Below are positions 1 to 5,682 of a stretch of DNA of 13,285 bases, piece by piece; within the stretch, counting starts at the first letter, position 1, and each line of letters opens with the position of its first letter. The position numbers and the translations under genes were made by a program. Origin of the DNA: an uncultured Prevotellaceae bacterium (GTDB taxonomy: Bacteria > Bacteroidota > Bacteroidia > Bacteroidales > Bacteroidaceae); assembly GCA_937877605.1 (NCBI GenBank), contig CALFJA010000006.1, forward strand, positions 1 to 13,285, read 5' to 3'. Under the pieces are notes generated by a model. That model saw nothing but the letters and a program-made list of their open reading frames with translations, made no database searches and was not told the DNA's origin.

Positions 1-47
1 CAATAATATACAAAACACAGGATTTAATTTATCATAAAACTTATTAA
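1..47 (+). CDS. 3' end of an antitoxin-like gene (partial, cut by the window edge)
   Basis: A frame is open from the left edge to a TAA at 45-47. Its last residues read QDLIYHKTY. The complete HTH antitoxin-like gene at 758-1219 ends LDLISHKAD in the corresponding frame, and the DNA of 21-55 matches 1193-1227 at 30 of 35 positions. I infer that this is the tail of a paralogue of that HTH gene, so a second module probably lies upstream. Only 14 complete codons are visible. The match could instead reflect a repeat that happens to carry a stop codon, because part of it also occurs after the unrelated gene at 91-681. Confidence 0.4.
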   Translation, partial: IIYKTQDLIYHKTY

Positions 48-55
48 GTTCAAAC
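21..55 (+). repeat. Island direct repeat, copy 1
   Basis: The 24-bp core is at 32-55 and has the pattern TCATAAAA..TATTAAGTTCAAAC. It matches the core at 682-705 in 20 of 24 positions and the core at 1204-1227 in 20 of 24. Against the third copy the similarity extends leftwards to 21, which suggests shared gene-end sequence there. The copy spans the stop codon of the partial frame at the window edge and lies 35 bp before the ATG of the next gene. Confidence 0.6.
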
Positions 56-90
56 CAAAGAACGTGGAATGTATAAAAGGCAAGAAAAAG

Positions 91-681
91 ATGCTTGGTG
101 ACAACAAGAAAATAACGATTGATAAGCGTAATAAGACGCTTATGCCCTACACCACAGAAATGAAAGAAGAACTTGAAAGAGAGATTCTATCATTAGATGG
201 AGTGTCGAGTGTAAAGTGGAGCAATGCTAATTCAACAGAATCAAGTTACATCAGATTCAAAGTAAACGGTGTGAAATTTAAAGTTAGGATTTCGTCTCAT
301 ACTACAGCAACAAACCGTAATGAAGTATTATTTCCGATGTATTACAGCGATAGAGATAGATGCTGGCTAATTGATGCTAATTTAGGATACTTCAAGCCTA
401 AAGATGTGGCAAAGTCTGCAAAAGCAGTATGTAAACAGTTGGAAAAGTACGACAACGATGAAACGATAGAATTGCTAAAGGATTTTGCCGATAAGAAAAA
501 GATTGAACCGCAAGACGATGAGGACATTGATGATTTGTCATACGACCTTGCTACCAAGTATATCAATGAAAAGAAACTGAAAGATGACAAATTCGGCACA
601 ACCTTTCAAGTTGTACGATATATAAGCCGATTTGCTTTGGGTGAGATACTGGATGAAGAGCGTTACATGGCAGACATATAA
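91..681 (+). CDS. Unrecognised protein of the accessory island, possible partner of the HTH antitoxin-like protein
   Basis: I do not recognise a family with certainty. The product is about 196 residues, soluble and highly charged, with no signal peptide or membrane segment. The middle part (SSYIRFKVNGVKFKVRISSHTT) resembles the 'IRISDH' strand seen in uncharacterised mobile-element proteins of Bacteroidetes; this is a weak memory-based resemblance. The acidic stretch PQDDEDIDDLSYD lies in the C-terminal third. ATG at 91 is chosen; an in-frame GTG at 64 would add nine residues, and neither has a clear ribosome site. The gene is AT-rich and rich in AAA, GAT and ATA codons, unlike kdsB onward. 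It precedes an antitoxin-like gene by 76 bp, so a toxin or other effector role is possible but is only inferred from position. Confidence 0.6.
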   Translation: MLGDNKKITIDKRNKTLMPYTTEMKEELEREILSLDGVSSVKWSNANSTESSYIRFKVNGVKFKVRISSHTTATNRNEVLFPMYYSDRDRCWLIDANLGYFKPKDVAKSAKAVCKQLEKYDNDETIELLKDFADKKKIEPQDDEDIDDLSYDLATKYINEKKLKDDKFGTTFQVVRYISRFALGEILDEERYMADI

Positions 682-705
682 TCATAAAAACGATTGAGTT
701 CAAAC
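682..705 (+). repeat. Island direct repeat, copy 2
   Basis: The copy starts at the base immediately after the TAA (679-681) of the preceding gene. It matches copies 1 and 3 at 20 of 24 positions each, and here it follows a gene unrelated to the antitoxin, so shared protein sequence does not explain it. Together with the next two bases it holds a perfect inverted repeat GAGTT-CA-AACTC at 696-707. It could be an operator for the HTH protein or a recombination site. It lies 52 bp before the next ATG. Confidence 0.6.
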
Positions 706-745
706 TCATATAGCAGAAAAGCATATAATATATCAATTCAAATGC

Positions 746-752
746 AAGGAGG
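746..752 (+). promoter_or_regulatory. Strong Shine-Dalgarno sequence
   Basis: AAGGAGG lies five bases before the ATG at 758. It fixes the start of the HTH gene. Most Bacteroidetes genes lack such a sequence, and none of the core gene starts in this window has a comparable one, so it is a mark of foreign origin or of unusually strong translation. Confidence 0.75.
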
Positions 753-757
753 CAGTC

Positions 758-1219
758 ATGAAGAGTCCATTAACAGCAAAGGAAATGATAGAGAAAAGCG
801 AAATACGCACGATTGAGTTTCGCGGAGAAAAATACACAGCCTGTTACAGATTTTGGCTATGTGAAGATACGGGCGAGAGTTTCACGACGACAGAGAGCGA
901 TAATGAATTTTACTTCGCCATTACAGACCAGTATCGTGCGAAATACGGTATTCCCACTATTGGACAGATAAGAGAAATTAAGGAGAAGTACAATCTCTCA
1001 GATGCCGGACTTGGGCAAATCCTCGGATTTGGGAAAAATCAGATAAAGAGTTATCTGGACGGAGAAATACCCACAAAGACTAATGGGAGGGTGTTGAGTG
1101 CGATACTAACTCCTGCTGTATTCAGCGTTTTCCTTGACCTTGCCAAAAACCAACTGGGCGAAAAGAAAATTAACAGGATTAAGAAGAATTTGGATTTAAT
1201 TTCTCATAAAGCCGATTAA
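758..1219 (+). CDS. HTH antitoxin-like transcriptional regulator (MqsA/YgiT-like, Bacteroidetes type)
   Basis: The 153-residue product has the layout of a Bacteroidetes antitoxin family known from memory: an N-terminal 'MKSP.T.KEM' segment, a strand-rich region with 'LCEDTGESFTTTE' (residues about 34-46), then an XRE-like helix-turn-helix at about 70-115 (PTIGQIREIKEKYNLSDAGLG, LGFGKNQIKSYLDGEIPTKT). Such proteins bind their own promoter and neutralise a co-encoded toxin, often of the Panacea/DUF4065 group. No such toxin is next door; the only neighbour is the unrecognised protein upstream. The paired CxxC zinc motifs of classical MqsA are absent: the only two cysteines are separated by five residues. 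Start is fixed by the strong ribosome site. The last codons lie inside the island repeat. Confidence 0.75.
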   Translation: MKSPLTAKEMIEKSEIRTIEFRGEKYTACYRFWLCEDTGESFTTTESDNEFYFAITDQYRAKYGIPTIGQIREIKEKYNLSDAGLGQILGFGKNQIKSYLDGEIPTKTNGRVLSAILTPAVFSVFLDLAKNQLGEKKINRIKKNLDLISHKAD

Positions 1220-1227
1220 GTTCAACC
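1193..1227 (+). repeat. Island direct repeat, copy 3
   Basis: The 24-bp core at 1204-1227 overlaps the final codons and the TAA (1217-1219) of the HTH gene. The extended copy matches 21-55 at 30 of 35 positions. No gene follows for 375 bp, so this copy is not a promoter-proximal operator; it marks the right edge of the recognisable island. Confidence 0.6.
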
Positions 1228-1351
1228 AGTAGGACTGCTCGCTATGTGCTCCTGCGGACTATGTGAGTCTGGAGAATTCTTTCTTACTCTCTGGAGGCAA
1301 TGCTAATCCGTAATGACGCTGCGCAGGGCCTCGGAGGGACCCAATTCCAGA

Positions 1352-1395
1352 ACTCGCTACGCGCTTTGCTTTGCGAAGGACTGCCAGGCAAAGCG
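1352..1395 (+). repeat. Palindromic repeat element, intergenic copy
   Basis: ACTCGCTACGCGCTT at 1352-1366 is identical to the heads of the copies at 12610 and 13034 in uvrA. A short hairpin follows: CTTTGC (1364-1369), loop TTT, GCGAAG (1373-1378), with one G-T pair. A second possible fold pairs CGCTTTGC (1362-1369) with GCAAAGCG (1388-1395), eight perfect base pairs. The two folds are mutually exclusive. Confidence 0.65.
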
Positions 1396-1537
1396 GGATG
1401 GAGCCCTGCAGATTGCTCTCCTCATGTACCAACGCCACTCCATCGGGACAATAATCCCATAGTCCAAGTTGCACCTTGGAATGAAAGGCAAGGAGAATTC
1501 GTGAATGATTGTCATAACGGATCGTGATGAGTAGATT

Positions 1538-1569
1538 TTTGAGAATTGAAAGTTATTTGTTACTTTTGC
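1538..1569 (+). promoter_or_regulatory. Bacteroidetes-type promoter of kdsB
   Basis: TTTG at 1538-1541 is followed by a 19-bp spacer and TACTTTTGC at 1561-1569. This is a full match to the primary-sigma consensus of Bacteroidetes (TTTG at -33, TAnnTTTG at -7). Transcription would begin near 1575, giving a leader of about 20 bases before the kdsB ATG. Confidence 0.75.
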
Positions 1570-1594
1570 AAAAACTAAAAACAAAAACACATTC

Positions 1595-2338
1595 ATGACG
1601 TTCATAGCCATCATTCCAGCCCGATATGCATCGACACGCTTCCCTGGCAAGCCACTGGCCCTGCTCGGCACAAAACCTATCATCCAGCACGTTTACGAGC
1701 AGGCACTCAAATATTTCGACAATGTAGTCGTTGCCACCGACGACAGCCGCATCGCACAGGTTGTTGAAGGGTTCGGTGGAAAGGTGGTCATGACACGCAG
1801 CGACCACCAGTCGGGAACCGACCGGATTGCAGAAGCCTACAACAGACTGGACAAGGATTTCGATGTGGTGGTGAACATCCAAGGGGACGAACCCTTTATA
1901 CAGCGGGAGCACATGGAGCGCATCTGCGAGGCGTTCGACTATCAGCAGACACAGATTGCCACACTGGCGGTGCCCTTCGGCAGCCTTGCCGCCGCTGAAA
2001 ATTCCAACTCGCCAAAGATTGTCACCGACGCACTGGGCTATGCCATGTACTTTTCCCGGTCGCTCATACCGTTTGTACGCGGCATAGACCGCAACCAATG
2101 GCTCGATCATTATCCATTTGTGAAACACATCGGTGTTTATGCCTACCGTGCCGAAGTCCTGAAGGAAATTGCGCAGCTGCCGCAATCGAAGCTGGAGAAG
2201 GCAGAGAGCCTGGAACAGTTGCGATGGCTGGAGAATGGCTATCGAATTAAAGTGCAGACCGTCACCAGGGAGACCATCGGAATTGACACCCCTGACGACC
2301 TGAAGCAAGCCACAAAACAACTGAATTCACTTGATTAG
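1595..2338 (+). CDS. kdsB: 3-deoxy-manno-octulosonate cytidylyltransferase (CMP-Kdo synthetase)
   Basis: This cytosolic enzyme couples CTP and Kdo to CMP-Kdo, the activated sugar for the inner core of lipopolysaccharide. The 247 residues match the usual family length. The nucleotide-binding start IIPARYASTRFPGKPLA is at residues 6-22, the metal-binding QGDEP motif at 96-100, and the family segment KAESLEQLRWLE at 202-213, followed by GIDTPDDL near the end. The ATG at 1595 is supported by the promoter about 25 bases upstream. The reading frame overlaps tilS by 8 bp, so the two genes are probably co-transcribed and may be translationally coupled. Confidence 0.95.
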   Translation: MTFIAIIPARYASTRFPGKPLALLGTKPIIQHVYEQALKYFDNVVVATDDSRIAQVVEGFGGKVVMTRSDHQSGTDRIAEAYNRLDKDFDVVVNIQGDEPFIQREHMERICEAFDYQQTQIATLAVPFGSLAAAENSNSPKIVTDALGYAMYFSRSLIPFVRGIDRNQWLDHYPFVKHIGVYAYRAEVLKEIAQLPQSKLEKAESLEQLRWLENGYRIKVQTVTRETIGIDTPDDLKQATKQLNSLD

Positions 2339-3644
2339 TTATTCCGTTGACAACCAAGGTGTTGACAGATGCAAGCTCCATCTGATTGCATTGTCTGGAG
2401 GATGCGACAGCGTTTCGCTTCTTTACCTGCTCCACAGCGAGCAGTTAAGGTTGCATGCCGTACATTGCAACTTCCACTTGCGTGGTGAAGAGGCTGACCG
2501 TGACATGCGGTTTTGCCAGACCCTTTGCAACACCTATGGCATCCCCATTTCCATTCTTCACTTCGACACAGCGGCCTATGCCCAGGATCATCATATAGGA
2601 ATTGAGATGGCTGCACGCGAACTGCGCTACAAGGCCTTTGCCGAATTGCGTGAGGAACTGGGAGCCGACAAACTGTTCGTAGGCTCACAAGCCGACGATG
2701 TACTGGAGACTTTTTTCATCAACCTTTTCCGTTCCACCGGTATCGAAGGAATGAAGGGGATTGAACAGATGCGTGAATACATTGTCCGCCCACTGCTTAA
2801 TTTTACCCGTGATGATATTCTGGAATATGCCGCTGCCAACAAGTTGGCCTTTGTGGAAGACTGCACCAATGCCGACGAGCATATACTTCGCAATGCCATC
2901 CGGCATACGCTCATCCCAACCATGGAGCAGATTGTCCCACACGCTCGGCAGGCGGTGATGAATACGGTGAGAAATGTACAGGATGTACTTCCGTTGTTGC
3001 ACGATGCCACAAAGCGAGCCATCGGGGAAATCGTGACCAATGACTGCATCAGCCTCCAGAAACTGCAAGGGCATCCCTCGCCTGAATGGTTGCTTTTCAA
3101 CATACTCAGGCAATACAACTTCACTCCGTCAGCCTGTCGTGCCGTTTATGAGAATCTCGACGCGCAGCAAGGTAAGCGCTGGGAGTCGGAAACGCATCTG
3201 CTCTTGAAGCACGAGGATTGCCTCATGGTCAGTCCAAAACTGCAGCACCGCCCTATCTCCTTTGCAATCGAAGCCCCCGGGACCTACACCATTCCTGAGT
3301 CAGGAACCTTGGAAATCGAGCGTGTTCCGGCTTCGCCTGACTTTGAAATACCACACGACGGAGAACACATAGCCCTTGATGCCGACACGGTGACTTTCCC
3401 ACTCAAACTTTGTACGGCAGTGCCTGGAATGAGGTTTGCTCCTTTCGGCATGAACGGCACGAAACTCATAAACGACTATCTGGCCGAACACGGCATCCCC
3501 ATGTCCGAGCGCGGCGGGCAACTGTTGCTCACAACTGGCGGGAATGTGGCATGGCTCGTGGGATTCACCATTGCAAATCCCTTTCGCATAACATCAAAAA
3601 CAAAAGAAATCCTATTGTGCTCCTTCCACACTAGTCAATCTTGA
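2331..3644 (+). CDS. tilS: tRNA(Ile)-lysidine synthetase
   Basis: TilS attaches lysine to C34 of the CAU anticodon of a minor tRNA-Ile so that it reads AUA. The PP-loop ATPase motif SGGCDS is at residues 22-27, followed by HCNFHLRGEEADRD and ETFFINLFRSTG, all typical of the N-terminal catalytic domain. The C-terminal tRNA-binding domain shows PGMRFAPFGMNGTKLINDYL and ends with ITSKTKEILL. Length is 437 residues. The start is a TTG inside the last codons of kdsB; an in-frame TGA lies at 2322-2324 and no ATG or GTG is available before the PP-loop, so TTG 2331 is the likely start. The 3' end overlaps the convergent methyltransferase gene by 14 bp. Confidence 0.93.
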   Translation: MISYSVDNQGVDRCKLHLIALSGGCDSVSLLYLLHSEQLRLHAVHCNFHLRGEEADRDMRFCQTLCNTYGIPISILHFDTAAYAQDHHIGIEMAARELRYKAFAELREELGADKLFVGSQADDVLETFFINLFRSTGIEGMKGIEQMREYIVRPLLNFTRDDILEYAAANKLAFVEDCTNADEHILRNAIRHTLIPTMEQIVPHARQAVMNTVRNVQDVLPLLHDATKRAIGEIVTNDCISLQKLQGHPSPEWLLFNILRQYNFTPSACRAVYENLDAQQGKRWESETHLLLKHEDCLMVSPKLQHRPISFAIEAPGTYTIPESGTLEIERVPASPDFEIPHDGEHIALDADTVTFPLKLCTAVPGMRFAPFGMNGTKLINDYLAEHGIPMSERGGQLLLTTGGNVAWLVGFTIANPFRITSKTKEILLCSFHTSQS

Positions 3645-4818
3645 GAACAAGTCCTTTCAGGTATTCCCCCTCAGGATGGAACAGACTTACGGGATGGTCG
3701 GCTGGCTGGTGCAACTGATACATGATGGTGGCACTCCGGCCAAGACTGGCTGCCGCCGAGAGTACGGCATTACGGAAATGTTCCTTCGTAACCACCTGCG
3801 AGCAACTGAAAGTAAAGAGCAGGCCACCTTTTGTCACATGCCCGATGCCCAGTTTGTTCAGACGGGTATATCCTTTAAGGGCGTTGTGTAGTGCACCGCG
3901 GTGCTTGGCAAAAGCAGGAGGATCCAGTACCACGATGTCGAATTCCTCATTCGATTTTTCCAGAAACTTGAATCCATCCTCACAGACGGCTTCATGCCGG
4001 GTGGTATCGGTAAAGTTGAGAACTGCATTCTGCTTTGTCTGTTCAATGGCACGCTCGCTGGTATCAACGGACACAACCCTGGTGGCACCTCCGGCCAAGG
4101 CACTTACGGAGAATCCGCCCGTATAGCAGAACATGTTCAAGACACTACAGTCCTTCGACAGCGACCGCAGTAGCAAACGATTCTCACGCTGATCGACAAA
4201 GAACCCCGTCTTCTGTCCTTTCTGCCAGTCCACAGCGTAGAGCAAACCATTTTCCTTGCAGACATGCTCACATTCATCCCCAACAAGATATCCATCGGTT
4301 CCTACGCTAAATTCATCGCTTCGCCAGGCACGGGGCAGCGTACCGTCACTCTTATAATAGACAGAGGTAATGGCTGGTCGCAAAATCGAAGTCAGCACTT
4401 CGGCGATTTCCTTTCTGGCACGGTGCATTCCTACGCTGTGGGCCTGCATAACGGCAGTCGTGCCATACACATCTATAATCAGTCCGGGAAGGCCGTCGCC
4501 CTCTCCGTGGACCAATCGGTATGCTGTTGTGTCCGCGGCATTAGTCAAGCCTATGCGCTTCCGCAAATCATATGCTTTATACAGCATACGCTCCCAAAAA
4601 GAATTGTCGATGGATTCGTTCCTAAATGTCAGCAGGCGGACGGCAATGCTGCCATTGGCATAATGACCTGCACCGACAAAATTGCCTTGACTGTCAACGA
4701 CAGTTACGACATCCCCTTCCGAAGGTTTACCATCGATGGTGGCAATGGCTCCGGAAAAGATCCAGGGATGCTGGCGTTGGACACTTTCTTCACGATGGGG
4801 TTTTAGATGTATGCACAT
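3631..4818 (-). CDS. RlmI-like 23S rRNA (cytosine-C5) methyltransferase
   Basis: The 395-residue protein has the layout of class I SAM-dependent rRNA methyltransferases of the RlmI/RlmK type. A PUA RNA-binding domain occupies about residues 1-75 (REESVQRQHPWIFSGAI near the start). The catalytic domain has QKTGFFVDQR at 202-211, the SAM-binding NMFCYTGGFSVSA at 228-240, LDPPAFAK at 298-305 and the FSCSQ motif at 337-341. RlmI of E. coli makes m5C1962 in 23S rRNA; the same target is likely here but unproven. The ATG at 4818 is preceded by only 45 bp to the exonuclease gene, so the two are probably one minus-strand operon. Confidence 0.9.
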   Translation of the reverse strand: MCIHLKPHREESVQRQHPWIFSGAIATIDGKPSEGDVVTVVDSQGNFVGAGHYANGSIAVRLLTFRNESIDNSFWERMLYKAYDLRKRIGLTNAADTTAYRLVHGEGDGLPGLIIDVYGTTAVMQAHSVGMHRARKEIAEVLTSILRPAITSVYYKSDGTLPRAWRSDEFSVGTDGYLVGDECEHVCKENGLLYAVDWQKGQKTGFFVDQRENRLLLRSLSKDCSVLNMFCYTGGFSVSALAGGATRVVSVDTSERAIEQTKQNAVLNFTDTTRHEAVCEDGFKFLEKSNEEFDIVVLDPPAFAKHRGALHNALKGYTRLNKLGIGHVTKGGLLFTFSCSQVVTKEHFRNAVLSAAASLGRSATIMYQLHQPADHPVSLFHPEGEYLKGLVLKID

Positions 4819-4863
4819 GTCGGATGAGGGTTAAAGGTGGAATGAGGAATGTGTAAGGTTCGG
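4819..4863 (-). other. Spacer between exonuclease and methyltransferase genes
   Basis: The 45 bp contain a short repetitive run on the plus strand (GGTGGAATGAGGAATG at 4837-4852). No promoter matching the Bacteroidetes consensus was seen, which fits read-through from the upstream exonuclease gene. Confidence 0.4.
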
Positions 4864-5523
4864 CTATTCGTTTGCTACCGGTTGTTCTGTGACCATAAGA
4901 TGGTAATTCCCGGTTGTAATGAGTTTGTTCAACTGATTGTATAGTTCAAGGCATACCCATGCGTCTGTTGCGGCATAGCGCTGTTGTTGCAGTGTGAGTG
5001 CAGGGGCATTCCAATTGCTTAATTGTTGCCGTTTACTTAAGCGCTGCCGCAAAAGGTTGGCTACGAGTTTTTTCAGGCTTTTGTCCTTTATGCCCACCTG
5101 AGTCGCAAGTTCCTGCAGTTCTACTAATCCTGCGGGTGCCAACTGTGCGTGGCGCTGTTTCAAAGAGAGCATGTCATCGTGCAGAGACAGGCCTACTTTG
5201 AGTATTGTCGGGTCTTCTATGAATGCGCACAATGACAACGGGAAACCTATACTGTTCAGACGGAAAAGGAACACCTGCCGTGGCGTGGCTATTTGAAGAA
5301 GGCCGACTCGCCAAGACACACCCTTTTTAAACGAAGGACGCGTCTCAGTGTCAATGCCTACCACCACACTTTTCCGCATGATGTCAATGGCCGGCTGTAC
5401 ATCATCGGGACAGTCTATGACAACAATGGAGCCTTCGAAAAGCAGTCGTGGGAGTTGAGCCAGAGCTTCTGCTGGATACTGGTCATAGATGACAGGAGCC
5501 TTTTTTATATTCTTTTTACACAT
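4864..5523 (-). CDS. DEDDy-type 3'-5' exonuclease (RNase D / WRN-like)
   Basis: The 219-residue protein is a stand-alone exonuclease domain. The three metal-binding motifs are visible: GIDTET (D58, E60), KVGLSLHDDMLSL (D117) and YAATD (Y183, D187), the last giving the DEDDy class. No HRDC or helicase domain is present. Such proteins trim RNA or single-strand DNA 3' ends; the substrate is not decided by sequence. ATG at 5523 is chosen over an upstream TTG at 5547, because the TTG lies inside or ahead of the promoter's -7 element. The gene probably leads an operon with the rRNA methyltransferase, a pairing I recall from other Bacteroidales next to ftsK. Confidence 0.88.
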   Translation of the reverse strand: MCKKNIKKAPVIYDQYPAEALAQLPRLLFEGSIVVIDCPDDVQPAIDIMRKSVVVGIDTETRPSFKKGVSWRVGLLQIATPRQVFLFRLNSIGFPLSLCAFIEDPTILKVGLSLHDDMLSLKQRHAQLAPAGLVELQELATQVGIKDKSLKKLVANLLRQRLSKRQQLSNWNAPALTLQQQRYAATDAWVCLELYNQLNKLITTGNYHLMVTEQPVANE

Positions 5524-5530
5524 TGCAGCC

Positions 5531-5562
5531 GCAAAATTAATAAACAATAACCGATAAACAAT
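5531..5562 (-). promoter_or_regulatory. Promoter of the exonuclease gene, near-leaderless
   Basis: Read on the minus strand, TAATTTTGC at 5539-5531 is a full match to the Bacteroidetes -7 element, and ATTG at 5562-5559 matches three of four bases of the -33 element at 19-bp spacing. Only seven bases separate the -7 element from the ATG at 5523, so the transcript should start at or within a few bases of the start codon. The -33 element lies in the tandem repeat at 5541-5586. Confidence 0.6.
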
Positions 5563-5586
5563 AACGAATAACCGTTAAACAATAAC
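5541..5586. repeat. TAAACAATAAC repeats in the divergent promoter region
   Basis: The 11-mer TAAACAATAAC occurs exactly at 5541-5551, 5555-5565 and 5576-5586, with starts 14 and 21 bp apart. The spacers also look related (CGA, GAATAACCGT). The array lies between the divergent exonuclease and ftsK promoters and supplies the probable -33 element of the former. Confidence 0.7.
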
Positions 5587-5621
5587 CAAAAATGTGAAAA
5601 ATTGCTGATTAAGCAGCAGGT

Positions 5622-5654
5622 TTTGATGCGACTCCCATTTTTTTTGTATATTTG
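5622..5654 (+). promoter_or_regulatory. Bacteroidetes-type promoter of ftsK
   Basis: TTTG at 5622-5625, a 21-bp spacer and TATATTTG at 5647-5654 match the consensus. Transcription would start near 5660, about 20 bases before the ATG at 5683. This argues against a longer reading frame starting at TTG 5602, which would place the start codon upstream of the promoter. Confidence 0.7.
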
Positions 5655-5682
5655 TCGATTGAATTTCAAAAAGCTTTTTCAA

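Larger units (their letters stand above)
1220..1594. other. 375-bp non-coding gap between the island and kdsB
   Basis: No convincing gene was found. Short open frames on both strands (for example 1300-1527 plus and 1259-1474 minus) have no recognisable product and overlap each other. The gap holds a hairpin repeat at 1352-1395 that is related to copies inside uvrA, a possible degenerate copy at 1237-1250 (11 of 14 positions match), and the kdsB promoter at 1538-1569. Base composition changes from the AT-rich island to mixed sequence across this gap. Confidence 0.6.

Noticed and set aside
32..705. Classical integron attC sites
   Set aside because: No GTTRRRY / RYYYAAC core pair or long imperfect hairpin was found, and no integrase gene is in the window.
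803..822. ACGATTGAGTT inside the HTH gene, like part of the island repeat
   Set aside because: Only 11-12 bases match, the TCATAAA half is missing, and it lies inside normal coding sequence.
1259..1527. Small open frames on both strands in the gap before kdsB
   Set aside because: They overlap each other and the hairpin repeat, and none resembles a protein family.
1553..2320. 255-codon minus-strand open frame opposite kdsB
   Set aside because: It lies wholly antisense to the well-supported kdsB and has no recognisable protein features.
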